Assembly: GCA_020746105.1 (NCBI GenBank)
Contig: CM036617.1
Location: 149,731,578 to 149,795,577 of the forward strand
Reading direction: 5' to 3'
Length of the DNA stretch: 64,000 bases
Origin: Trogon surrucura
Lineage: Eukaryota; Chordata; Aves; Trogoniformes; Trogonidae
Both the position numbers and the translations under genes were made by a program. Positions 51,401 through 61,206 of the stretch are shown here, piece after piece (position 1 is the first letter of the stretch; each line of letters starts with the position of its first letter). The notes beneath the pieces were generated by a model, which searched no databases, was not told the DNA's origin, and was given only the letters and a program-made list of their open reading frames with translations.

Positions 51401-53496
51401 TTGGATCCCCTCCTTCTTTCGAAGTCTACACAGCAATAGCATCCAAGAGGCCTACTCCCCTCCTCACTTATGACCAAATCAGTTTCTCTCCTTCCTCTTA
51501 GGTACAAATTTTTCCACTTACATGACCCATTACTACCTCCAAATAGTGGAAGACACTACTTGAAAACATTTAATTCAGTTACTGCACGCATGCAGTCTTT
51601 GGATTGTTCAGGCTATCCAGGCATAAATCGAGAAAATCTTTTGATTTTAGGGGACCTACAGGACTGCTTTCTGAGGCAGCCTTGATCCTTTTCTGTGAAA
51701 TGTCCTTGGTCTCAAAATTCTGGAGACACATCTAGAGTATCAGCATCAGCAACGTTTCACCTATCACTCTGCTAAGTGCTTTCTTCCGTTTTTTTTAAAT
51801 AAAGACTATTTTATATCAAATAGAAAATAAAAATTACTTTACTAATTTGTCTCTTTGTAGTATTACTGTCTGTCTTAAGAAAACCAAGTACTCTAAATTA
51901 ACAAAGGCCCTATTGTCACTAGCATACATAGAATCATAGAATGGCCTAGGCTGGAAGGGACCTTAGAGATCATCTAAACCAACCTCCCTGTCATGGGCAG
52001 GGACACCTCTCAACTAGATCAGGCTACTCAAGGCTCTGTCCAGCTTGGCCTTGAACACCTCCAAGGAGGGGGCAGCCACATCTCTGGGCAATTTATTCCA
52101 AAGTCTTGTCACCCTCGTACTGAAGAATTTCTTCCTAAGATCTAATCTAGATCTATTATCCTTCAACTTCAACCCATTTCCCCTTGTCCTAGCAGTAAAA
52201 AGTTCCTCCCTAGCCTTCCTGTAGGATCCCTTCAGGTATTGGAAGGCAGCTATTACGTCTCCCCCGAAGTCTTCTCTACATATGGACCATAACATGGTAT
52301 GAGCATTAATACAGGAGTCCACTGGATCTACATGCAAAAGGAAGTGAGGTTATGACACAGACATCTGGGTCCTACTTTGCACCAAAAGGACAGGCTGTTT
52401 GCTCTGCTATACTCCCTTTTCAGCTGTGTCAGAGACCTCAAGAGCTATTATAAACCAGGAGCAGCTCAAACGTTGCGCTATTAGGATCTCATGAACAACA
52501 GAACGCTTCGGCCAGGCTCTCTGGCACCCAGCAGGAACAAAATGAAGCATTTCATCAAAAGAATTGCAACAAAATCCTCGAAGCACACACCATTGTGGAG
52601 AAGCAGATCTCGCAAGAACAGCCATATGGGGCAAACTCAGGGCTCTCTCAGCCCAAGACCAAGTGTTTCCAATAGAGGCCGCAGGCAGATGCCTAGAGAA
52701 GAACAAGGGAAACACAACACAACGTTTCCCATACGCACTCTCTCCTAAGCTAGTTGCAGCTTCTGCATTATTTAATAAAGCTCAGTGGATCTATCATATA
52801 GTTATCGAGCCTACATATCAATTAACGTAAATTTTTATAGCCTGCCTCTCATTCTAGCGGAAAAAAAAAATCAATTTTTTTTAACATAATGACCTACCTG
52901 CAATGGTAAGGCTAAAACAACTAAGGAATGCAAAGAGCTTTAGAATCACTGTATGAAAGGGTTTTAGATGCATAAAAATCCACTTCATACCCTCCTTTCT
53001 GACCCTACTAGTTGGTTATTCATGTAACATGGCTTCATATCATACTTAATCTGCTTTATAAATTGGGTACCCTGGATACCAGCTTTCTGCAGAAGACAGT
53101 GGAAATTACAGTTATTTAAAAGTAACAGAAATGTTTAGAAGAGTCAAGTAAGTCAAACGCAACTGTAAGATGGAGTCTCATAATTAGGTTAAAGACAGCT
53201 TCCATTTGAGACCAACAAAGCACCAGCACACTGAAGTCAGAATATCATTAGAGGAGAGAGAAGGAAGAACAGCACCAGTATTTGAGAGCTGAAAAGAAAG
53301 ACCTGTGACATCTCTGTATTTCAATACAAATTTCTGTTTATTCTACTAGACATCATTCACAATTTCTTACCTTTCTTCTGATTCTGACGGATGCTGTTAT
53401 AAGACTCATTAGCATCATTTTTAGAAGAACAATAACTGCATAAGTAGCATAAGCCTGGAAAACTTCATTGTCAATTAACTGGGTCAGTTTAGCCAT
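48246..53496 (-). CDS. MGST1: MGST1, microsomal glutathione S-transferase 1 (three coding exons)
   Basis: The coding sequence joins 53496-53371, 51009-50915 and 48492-48246 on the minus strand. It gives 155 residues, equal to mammalian MGST1. MGST1 is a MAPEG-family trimer with four membrane helices per subunit, in the ER and outer mitochondrial membrane. It conjugates glutathione to electrophiles and reduces lipid hydroperoxides. The family signature is clear: an N-terminal helix starting LTQLIDNEVFQAYATY, then FANPED at residues 44-49, GKGENAKKYLRTD at 54-66, RRGHLNDLENIVPFFGIGLL at 73-92, and a C-terminal PLPQPGRGLSWAVGYA. Positions 38, 73, 74, 108, 114 and 130 are Arg and 76 is His, matching residues implicated in glutathione binding and structure in the mammalian enzyme. 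Residue 50 is Thr where mammals have the reactive sensor Cys50. The start ATG has a good context (GAGAAATGG) and matches the usual N-terminus. Introns are about 2.4 kb each between coding exons. Identification is by remembered similarity to human MGST1. Confidence 0.97.
48493..50914 (-). other. MGST1 intron between the last two coding exons
   Basis: Donor CGCAG|GTGATG at 50915/50914 and acceptor CCCCAG|A at 48493/48492. The intron is phase 2 and 2422 nt long. It contains no recognised transposable element end and no second gene; frames in it are small. Confidence 0.9.
50915..51009 (-). CDS. MGST1: MGST1 middle coding exon (residues 43-73 plus two bases of codon 74)
   Basis: A 95-nt exon bounded by acceptor GAAATAG|GCA and donor CGCAG|GTGATG. 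It reads AFANPEDTASFGKGENAKKY and then LRTDPDVERVR. This is the cytosolic loop holding the position of the mammalian sensor cysteine; here the codon at residue 50 is ACA (Thr). The polypyrimidine tract before the acceptor is weak, but the frame, phase and length all match the family. Confidence 0.96.
51010..53370 (-). other. MGST1 intron between first and middle coding exons
   Basis: Donor AAAG|GTAAGA at 53371/53370 and acceptor ATAG|GCA at 51010/51009. The intron is phase 0 and 2361 nt long. It contains one CR1 copy (51927-52281) in the same orientation as the gene. Otherwise AT-rich with no further recognisable element. Confidence 0.9.
51927..52281 (-). mobile_element. CR1 LINE 3' end in MGST1 intron, minus orientation
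   Basis: On the + strand it opens with the complement of the CR1 3' terminus (CATAGAATCATAGAATGG) and GGCTGGAAGGGACCTTAGAG. The minus frame 52337-52014 reads the conserved ORF2 C-terminus (LDLRKKFFSTRVTRLWNKLP, then SLEVFKAKLDRALSSLI and stop) without interruption. It is truncated at its 5' end at about 52281. The uninterrupted coding tail and clean terminal octamers suggest one of the younger CR1 copies here. Confidence 0.93.
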
Positions 53497-53518
53497 TTCT
53501 CCACTTCTCGCTGATGAC
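53371..53518 (-). CDS. MGST1: MGST1 first coding exon (5' UTR tail plus residues 1-42)
   Basis: The acceptor TTTTTTAAAG|GTCATC at 53519/53518 is followed by 22 nt of 5' UTR. The ATG at 53496-53494 then opens 42 codons to the donor at 53371. It encodes the short lumenal N-terminus and first membrane helix (AVIVLLKMMLMSLITASVR) ending in the basic RIRRK. Within this exon the coding part is 53496-53371. The exon boundary after Lys42 coincides with the human gene. Confidence 0.94.
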
Positions 53519-54754
53519 CTTTAAAAAACATTAAAGTTAGGCTAACATCACAGCAATCCAAAGTTCTGACAATGAGACTGCTAGAATACATGTTTTGTTT
53601 GCATCACTGCAATAACAGCACAACTTTGCCTCTGCAAAAAGTTTATTCTGAAACAAATTTGGTTTTCCTCAGTTTGTTTTCATAATGGCATAATACTCAT
53701 TATGAGAAATTATATTATTATGTAACATTTCACTTCCATTAGATAAGCTTATTAAACTGTCAAAATATAAACCATCAAAATATTTAATATAATTGCAGAA
53801 ACAAATTTTAGTCACAGAAGAGAGTACACTTCTGAAATAACACAGGGAGTCACACAAATTTAGACAGATTCCCTTGAACAAGTGAATTTCACTAAGCAGT
53901 TACCAAGACAGAAACTGACTGTGATGCCATACTATAGATACCGTAGTTTTTAAGAAGGAAAATTAATATTGCCTACCTTTTTTTTAAATGACACAATTAT
54001 AATTGCACTTCAGCTTTGAAGCTAACCAATGTCTTCCCACCCAGCAATAACTTGTGATCAAACCAAGTTAAACACGCATCTTTCTCCTTTGAGACCTTCT
54101 TAAAAATTGCTTTTAGCATGATTCACAGGCAAAGATTAAGTTGTAACGACAAAAATCAGAGAACTATTTATGCCTCTATCATGGGGGGTTTGAGTTAATG
54201 AAGTCTCTTTCCAATGAGACCATATCAAACCCACAGTCCTATGGAGATGGTACCTTTTATCAACACCAAAAAGTTAAGAATGTGATGAGGACAGAATGCA
54301 CATTCAATTTGTGCTCTGCATGGAGCAATGCTTTTGCTTCACTAAGTGCTTCAATCATGTACTTAGTGAGTAGGAAACCGTAAAACTAGTACGTCTTAGA
54401 TTCATTCGACACTAAAACAAATGTACTTTTTGTTAGTTAATGTCATTATTTCCTATGATATAATTTTAACAACAGTAATAAAATAGTTAATAATATTGTT
54501 TGCAGTGCTGACAATCTCTATTCTTGCTTTCAGCATGGAGTCGCTGTCAGGTGTAGCCAAACAAGGGAAACTAGATGAGCCAAAAGCAGTAGAAGACTCT
54601 TGCTCTGAAAGCACGCCCTTGGTGGGGAGGTGAGAAGGGTAGAGGTAAGCGAGTGTTTGCTCAGTGAAACAAGTCTAGCCTCACCTGGACCTGTCCAGCT
54701 GTGGTGATGGGATTTCTCTCCCTCTTTTATCCTTTCCAAAACAGGGCTTGGGTC

Positions 54755-54849
54755 ACCAGGCCAAGTACTGGGTCTAGGGATTATGAGAAATTCAGTACAA
54801 CCTTCCAGTCTCTTCCAGCCAAAACTGTGCTATGATTCTATGATTCCAC
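54755..54849 (+). mobile_element. Short CR1 LINE 3' end in MGST1 intron 1, + orientation
   Basis: CTGGGTCTAGGGATTATGAG leads into TCTCTTCCAGCCAAAACTG and the terminal octamers CTATGATTCTATGATTCC. Only about the last 90 bases are recognisable; the 5' limit is uncertain. Confidence 0.75.
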
Positions 54850-55257
54850 TCACTTCACAGTATTCTCAAGATAATCAACACTTCAGCAAGGACTTTTCTC
54901 AGCAGTTTCTGCAGAACTGGCATAGTTTCGCAAAACAAAAAGCAAGTCAATCTGTGGCTTCATTGTGGTTTTCCTTACTGAATTTTAAAACCATGCTGAA
55001 AACGTATCCAAGAACCATGCAACATCATGCAAAACCGTTCACCCGTGTCCCTGTGTGCTTTCCACTTGAACTACACATTTATCCGTTTTCCCTACTTGTA
55101 GAGTTGGCCTCTCCAAACTCTCATAAAGTCCAGGCCTCACCTTCACTACAAGGAAGTATATCCAAGAATTCGTAGTTTTAACAGCAGCAGAAATGCAAAA
55201 ATAAACCCTACACACCAAAACACCACAGGGCTCAAAGGGACAAGTCTAGCCAGACTA

Positions 55258-55690
55258 TCATAAAATGGTTTGGGTTGGAAGGGACCTCAAAAGATCATCT
55301 AGTTCCAAGCCCCTTGCCATGAGCAGGGACACCTCCACCAGACCAGGTTGCTCAAAGCTTCATCCAGCCTGGCCGTGAACACTGCCAGGGATGAAGCACC
55401 CACCACCTCTCTGGGCAACCTGTTCCAGTGTCTCACCACCTCTGTAGTGAAGAACTTCTTCCTAATGCCTGATCTAAATCTACTCTGCTCTCCTCTAAAA
55501 CCACTGCCCCTTGTGCTATCACCACAGGCCCTTGTAAACAGTCCCTCCCCAGCTTTCCTCTAGGCCCCTTCAGGCACTGGGAGGCCGCCATAAGGTCTCC
55601 CCGGAGCCTTCTCCAGGCTGAACAGCCCCAACTCTCAGCCTGTCCTCATACCAGAGGTGCTCCAGCCCTCTGACCATCTCTGCTGCCCTA
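55258..55690 (-). mobile_element. CR1 LINE 3' end in MGST1 intron 1, minus orientation
   Basis: On the + strand the copy starts with ATCATAAAATGG and GGGTTGGAAGGGACCTC. It passes through the complement of the ORF2 C-terminus (CTGGGCAACCTGTTCCAGTG, AAGAACTTCTTCCTAATG) to GCTCCAGCCCTCTGACCATC near 55680. It is about 430 bp, truncated at its 5' end. It sits only about 150 bp from the CpG island that holds the gene's promoter. Confidence 0.93.
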
Positions 55691-55801
55691 AACCACCCCA
55701 TCTGCAAAGGTGACAAGATACCTAATTGTGGCACAAATGCAAAATCCAGGCCCAGTTTAAATGTAAAAGCCCCAATCCCATGTAAAAGGGTCTTTTATTC
55801 C

Positions 55802-55816
55802 TTTTTTTTTTTTTTT
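55802..55816. repeat. T15 homopolymer
   Basis: A run of 15 T between a CR1 copy and the CpG island. On the MGST1 sense strand it is A15. Confidence 0.9.
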
Positions 55817-55839
55817 CCAAAGTGGGTGAAGATCCAGCA

Positions 55840-56465
55840 GCTGCGGTGCCCAAGCCGGGGGCGGGGGGGCTCAGCTGCCCGAACTCCTCGGCTGTGGCCG
55901 CGTCCCAGCGCTGGGTGTTCAAAACGAGACTTTTCTCCGGGTGCAGCCAGGGCGCCCTTAAAAATTGCTGCGAACCGCCCGGGTGGGGCCCTGCGCCCCG
56001 ATATGAGCTCGGTTTCGAAACAAGCCTGTCCCGCCAGCGCCGCTCCCTCGCCCGGGCCCCTCCGCTCTACCGCCCTTCCCTTCGTTCCTCCCGGGGACGG
56101 CGAAGCCCCGGCCCAAACCCCGGCCTGCCCCCATGAGCTGCCCCCGCCGACAGCACCGTTTCCCCCCCCCCGGCCGCCGCTTCAGCTCCCCATGAGGGAA
56201 AACCTTTTTCTCTCAGCTCCCCCTTCTCCGCACCCGCGGAGTAGCTGCGGGCCCGGCAGGCGACGGGGGCGAGCAAGTGGATCTTCCGCTGCCGCCGGCC
56301 CCGGGGAGCCGCCGTCACGCACCGCCCACCCACCTCACCCGCGTCCCCGCCGAGCGCCGCTTCCCGCCGGACACTGCGCCTCCGCCCGCCCCGCGGCCCG
56401 GCCCGGCTCCGCCTCGCCTCGCCTCGCCCCCTCGGCGCGGGGGCGGGTCGTGGCCCGCAGCCCGT
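55840..56465 (-). promoter_or_regulatory. MGST1: CpG-island promoter of MGST1
   Basis: A sharp rise in G+C and CpG density sets this about 630-bp block apart from the AT-rich surroundings; it is the only such block in the window. It lies about 2.4-2.9 kb upstream of the first coding exon, with GC boxes such as GGGCGGG at 56441-56447 and a GCCTC-rich run at about 56410-56430. No TATA box was seen at its upstream edge, consistent with a dispersed housekeeping-type start. It also contains G-runs (55857-55869) and a C10 run near 56162. The link to MGST1 rests on position and strand. Confidence 0.8.
56334..56450 (-). other. MGST1: Candidate non-coding first exon of MGST1
   Basis: Two plausible donors lie next to each other on the minus strand: CGG|GTGAGG (exon ending 56339) and GAG|GTGGGT (exon ending 56334). 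Either would join a GC-rich leader to the 22-nt 5' UTR tail in the next exon. No in-frame upstream coding extension is implied. The transcription start is a guess near the GC boxes at about 56450. Confidence 0.45.
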
Positions 56466-57495
56466 GATAGAGAAGGTGGAGAGATATGTGCTCAGGAGCC
56501 CAGTAAAGATTTCAGAAATAGCCCTAAAGATGCATACAAAGTCAGAAAGGGACACAATTTTTAAAGCAGCATCTGTATTGAAAAACTAGTCTTCGTTGCA
56601 TCTAGTCAGCGTTCGTTGATATTACTTCCGTGCTTCATGTCATGTTAAACATGTGCGCGGACCTTTGTAACTCTTGTTATTAATCATCAAACACAGCAAA
56701 ACTCGTTTGAGCAAAGACTGTAGTATCAGAACTGTTTTTTTAAACGATGGCAGAAATCGGGTTCAACAACCTGTGTTCTTGCTAAGGACAGAGCAAATAG
56801 TATTTCCACTGAAGTCAACAAAACAGCTCACATGAGCATGGGTTCATCCCAGGGAATGGATGTGTTTTGAAGAATGGAAGCATTTCTTCGGCTCATGAGT
56901 TATTTTAAGGCAACACCTAACACATAATATATCCCAATCATGTACTGTAATTAGTGAAATAAAGGTATAATTAATTATTTTCTATTACTAACTTTTTTTT
57001 TGTTTGACATTCTAATTCTTAGTCGAAACCAATTTAAAAAGAAGGTAAACCTATTAAGTTAACAGTTTAAACTAAACCAACATTATTGCACTTCAGAAGA
57101 AAAGCTAGTAATGGATTTATATGTAGTTCTTAGAACTAGATCTGCCCAGAAGGCCAGGAGAAAAGAGATTTTCATTAGTTGTGGGTAGGCTGTAAAGAGA
57201 AGCAGAAATGCAGCTAGAAATTTTACAAGAATAACCCTTTCCGTGGGATTTGACATTCCTATTTTACAGATTCTAGAAATTTAGATTGATTTTATGTGAC
57301 CTAAAAAATTCTTCTGAAATTGAGAAAGCTTGTATGTTCCCAGTCTTTGAATTTTGAGGCCAACACATTATTATTTTTTTCCTACTATCATTGAATTCCC
57401 CTAGTTTGAAGGAAGGTGCAGAAAGAAGATGTGAGAGGAAGAGGACAAGAAGGGAGGGAAAATAAGAGGGAAGGAGATAAAGATAAAAAGAAATT

Positions 57496-57612
57496 AAGGG
57501 GAAGGGAAGGGAAGGGAAGGGAAGGGAAGGGAAGGGAAGGGAAGGGAAGGGAAGGGAAGGGAAGGGAAGGGAAGGGAAGGGAAGGGAAGGGAAGGGAAGG
57601 GAAGGGAAGGGA
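57496..57612. repeat. (AAGGG)n pentanucleotide microsatellite
   Basis: About 22 nearly perfect AAGGG units, with one extra G after the first unit, in a wider purine-rich region (57410-57700). The array lies about 1 kb upstream of the MGST1 CpG island. On the MGST1 sense strand it reads CCCTT. It creates long artefactual open frames in both strands. Confidence 0.98.
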
Positions 57613-57929
57613 TATTTAAAAAAAAACATAAAGAAAAATAAAAGACGGAAATAAATGAAAGACAAGGTAAGGGAAAGAAAGAGAGGAAAACGGAAAGAAG
57701 AAAAGCCAACATTTCTTGCAGACCCTGGACCACTTAAGGGTGGGGAGAAGTCAAAGGAAAGTGCAAAACCAGGACTGTAGTCAGGAAAGCAGAAGTGAAG
57801 TTGTGCTCAAGGTCTATTTTCTTTTCGAAGTTCAGTAGCGGCTTAAAGTGCCTGTAGAACATTTGAAAACTGCTGTGATCTAAGTGAGGTTAGATACATA
57901 ACTGTGGTGCTAGTTGCTCCTGAGGGGCC

Positions 57930-58105
57930 CATTCTCACAGTCCTTACTCATGTGAATTGTCCCTTTGATGCTAATAGGATTGCTCTTGTAAATCAGGGAT
58001 GCCGTATCGGCCCGATGCCCAGGGTTATACTGATCATGAAGGGCCTGATCTTGCAAACCTCGCTCATGTGAGCAACCCTTTTTCATGACAATTTCCCCAT
58101 TGAGT
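57930..58105. repeat. Two tandem decayed copies of an ancient MITE-like repeat
   Basis: The first copy has CAGTCCTTACTCATGTGA with an opposing TAGGATTGCTCTTGTAAATC. About 100 bases on, GGGCCTGATCTTGCAAACCT followed by CGCTCATGTGAGCAACCC begins a second. Both look like arms of the old sauropsid palindromic repeat with the 'gggcctgatcctgcaaac...actcatgtgagta' motif. The family call is from memory. Confidence 0.45.
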
Positions 58106-58859
58106 TGAAGAACTATCGATATAGCCAGAGACAGTAGAATCAGGACACAAATTTAGGGTCAGCATAAAAGTAGAAATACAAGAGTTTTTCGTTTAACCTC
58201 CAGCAAGGAATAGATACTCCCCAAGAAGGCCAGATAAGTGCAGTCCTTCTCTTCTGACTGCAGGGACGGCAAGGGAGAGGCATGTATTGATCAGCCTCAT
58301 TCCACCCTGTCTCCTTCTCTGGCTCCATTTATTCACCGTAATTAGAGGGGTGAAGAAGGTACCAACAATGCATTTTCAACACATTTGAAGTTTTTGTTCA
58401 CCACCCCCTTGCTAACATACGTTAATGTGTGTATATATATGTATCTTCTGTAAATTTGTTAAATAATGCCTCATGCATTATATAAACCAATGATTTACAG
58501 AGTTAAACAAATCATGAGCACTAAGATTCAGTGTGTGTTTTAACTTAAAGTCTGAAATACTGTTTAAATGCCAAAAGGAAAGTGTTAAAGAAATGTTTAG
58601 TGTGTAATGAACCAGAGTTAGCTTTTGTGTTACTCCATTAAAACCTACACCCTCTCTTTAGAAAGCACTTTTACTATGTCAGATGTTGACACCTATGCAA
58701 TTTTGCTGTGATTCACACGCTTCTGCATCAGAAGATCTCAAACTGTTGTCTTGTTTCTCTGAGGAACTGCTTCAAAAACATCAGGAAAGGATCTTTCTTC
58801 AGTTAGAAAAGCTTCCTGCTGGGTATAGTTCAGTGAAAGCTTCTCTGGCAGAAGCCAGT

Positions 58860-58931
58860 CATCCGTCCATCCATCCATCTATCCATCCATCCATCCATCC
58901 ATCCATCCATCCATCCATCCATCCATCCATC
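58860..58931. repeat. (ATCC)n tetranucleotide microsatellite
   Basis: About 18 ATCC units with two early interruptions (GTCC, ATCT). The array gives a spurious SIHP repeat in one + strand frame. Confidence 0.97.
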
Positions 58932-61195
58932 TCTTTTATTTATGGCAGTGTTTGGAGGACAGAAGTTCTCAGTAGTGGAAGTCAGAGTTATTTTTTTTTT
59001 TCAAATACCAGGTGGTCACTTATGATGGGGAAACAATAGCATATGGTTTAAGTGACCAGTCACAGTGGGTGGTGATCCTGTAAAGTTGCGTACTATCTCC
59101 CATCAAGTAGCACCAGTGCTACGAGGAACATGGGAATCAAAAGTCAGGTGTAGACATATAAGAAGTACTCCCAACATATGAAGAGTGTCTATAGATCATT
59201 GGCCGACGCAGTTTCGTGCAACTCAAGAAGGGATTGGCGGACTTAGAGGCAAACCTTTTCAGCAGGTCTATGTACAAGCACATCACAGACCATTTTTTGC
59301 CTTGATTCCTCTTTCACTGCGTATGAATACCGCAGCAATGGTCTCGCTTCTGAAAATAATTCTGCAGCACAGAACCGCCTTTGCAGCTGACAGTAATGCA
59401 TATGTGGTGAAGTATTTAAAGTCCCGTGCTGTACTGAAGGGAAAAGGGCATTAACCTCAGCTTTGTGATGCTATTTAATTTGTGCTATTGTTTTTATTCG
59501 GAAGGTGAGATATTGCATGTCATTAAAGGCCATGAGAGAGTCGATATCGTTATCATGCTCAGATGTGCCAATAAAACAGATTTTGCAGACACCGTAGTAA
59601 GTTACATTTAAACTAATCCAGTGAGAAGAGTTATTTGTTAAGCATTATTAAATACAGCTTGCAGAACAAAATCTGATCCTTTAAAATGACACTGAAGTAG
59701 CAGAAGGAGAAAAAAATTCATTGCGAAAGTGGAAAAGTTATCAAGTTTCACTTCACAGATTGAGCAGAGAGCAAAATGATTTTTAAAACATTGAGGTTTT
59801 AATCATTAATGGAAAAGTTCAGTAGGTTTTCCTTGCTCTTGTAGTACTGCTCTGCTCTAGACTCACAAGAAAATCGTAAAGCTGAAGACCAAATGAAGAT
59901 TTCTTGCCATGGTGCCACTCCAAATACACACAGGCTTACAACCAGTTTGAGTGAGCTACTGATAAGACAGAGGGGATAAAAAGTATCCAGCAAGAATTTG
60001 CCAAGGTGTCTCTAAAGACAAAAGATTCCTGGAAATAAACAAGCAAAAGCTTTACAAGTATTGGAGATATCTGTAGACATCCAGACCTGCTATGTCTAGA
60101 GACATATAGGTAAAGTTATAAAGTTAACTTTTAAAATGCTCCCAAATCACACTGTGAGGTTTTTATGCTAGTATAGATGTAGGTATTTATGTAAGGCAGT
60201 GAAAGAATGAGGCCCTGTGAACTGAAGCAAGCTCATTTTTCGATGAGAATACTAAGCTGCTCTGTGGTGGTCTGAACCTTTGGTCACTGTTACTTTTAAC
60301 TGGATTCATATCATGTTTGAATGTCAGTAGGCTAAATGGTCCTGTCACTCATTATTAGTCATATGTAATTGGAGGTTTTAACACTTTATTTGTGTATATA
60401 TATGTCACTGGTGGAATGTGAATCATGTTTAGCTAATAGAGCAGCTTCTGCCTGGCAGCTTGGAGATGCTTGTGAGAGCTGAAGGCAGACAAGGAAAGGT
60501 CCACTCCTGTACAGGTTGTTATTTTTGAGGAGTAATCATCTGAAAGAAAGAACTTAAATGTTCTGTGTGAGCCAGATACTGAACAATAGTAATCACCTGT
60601 CCCGCCAACAGGCACGTATCGCTGCTCTAGTGGTAGGACTGTGGGTGGGATTCTCTAGAAGTACTAGATTAGAGCATGTGGGGAGAAGAAACAGCCCCAC
60701 CAGCTTTTGGGTGTCTGTTGTCATCCTGCAAGAAGCGAAGAGTGGAGATTCCTGCCTTGGCCAATTCATCTGTCTCCAGCTCACTGATTGAAAGAAGTTG
60801 TGTAATGAATGCAAAGCGCGTACGTTCTGCTCAGTGAGGAATGAGTGTCCAAAGTGTGCTGTCTGAGAGTGAAATTTGTGCGTGAGTTGTTCTTACGTAA
60901 GGGTTAAGAGGCCAACCGTGTAGTCAGTGTGAGCCAAACATGATTGTTGCAAAAAAATCAATTATCTGCAATTATAGGGCCTACTCTGCCAGTACCTTTG
61001 CAGTTTGCAGAGCCTTCCCAGGTAGCACAGCTATTTTTACTAGCAACATCCCCTCCCCCCAGCTCTCTGTACGGAGCCAACTTTGGAGTCAGCAAAATTA
61101 CTTGGAACAAGCACATTTTATCCCCAGCAGGCCAACTAACCACAATTAAACTGTATTACCATACATTAGGCTTTAAAGGGATTCCTTTACTGCAG

Positions 61196-61206
61196 TATAT
61201 AAAAGG
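61196..61206 (+). promoter_or_regulatory. Isolated strong TATA box (TATATAAAAGG)
   Basis: TATATAAAAGG is a textbook TATA-box sequence, preceded by TACTGCAG. There is no recognised gene or LTR downstream, so it may be chance or the remnant of a mobile-element promoter. Confidence 0.25.

Larger units (their letters stand above)
53519..56333 (-). other. MGST1 intron 1 (predicted)
   Basis: This is the interval between the acceptor of the first coding exon and the candidate first-exon donors in the CpG island. It holds two CR1 copies in opposite orientation (about 54755-54849 on + and 55258-55690 on -) and a T15 tract at 55802-55816. The frame of 130 codons at 54783-55175 is not recognised as coding. 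The 5' boundary depends on which donor is used. Confidence 0.6.

Noticed and set aside
54783-55175. 130-codon + strand frame in MGST1 intron 1
   Set aside because: Starts inside a CR1 3' end and runs into unique intron DNA, antisense to the gene. No domain.
55826-56467. 213-codon + strand frame and 162-codon minus frame (56555-56067) in the CpG island
   Set aside because: Both are rich in Pro/Arg/Ala/Gly, as expected when GC-rich DNA lacks stop codons by composition. They overlap each other on opposite strands and show no domain.
57273-57733. Frames of 130, 79 and 67 codons rich in PSLPF or GKGRE repeats
   Set aside because: They are translations of the (AAGGG)n microsatellite and its purine-rich flank.
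58683-59039. 118-codon frame with a SIHP repeat
   Set aside because: The repeat is the (ATCC)n microsatellite. The flanking residues match nothing recognised and there is no splice support.
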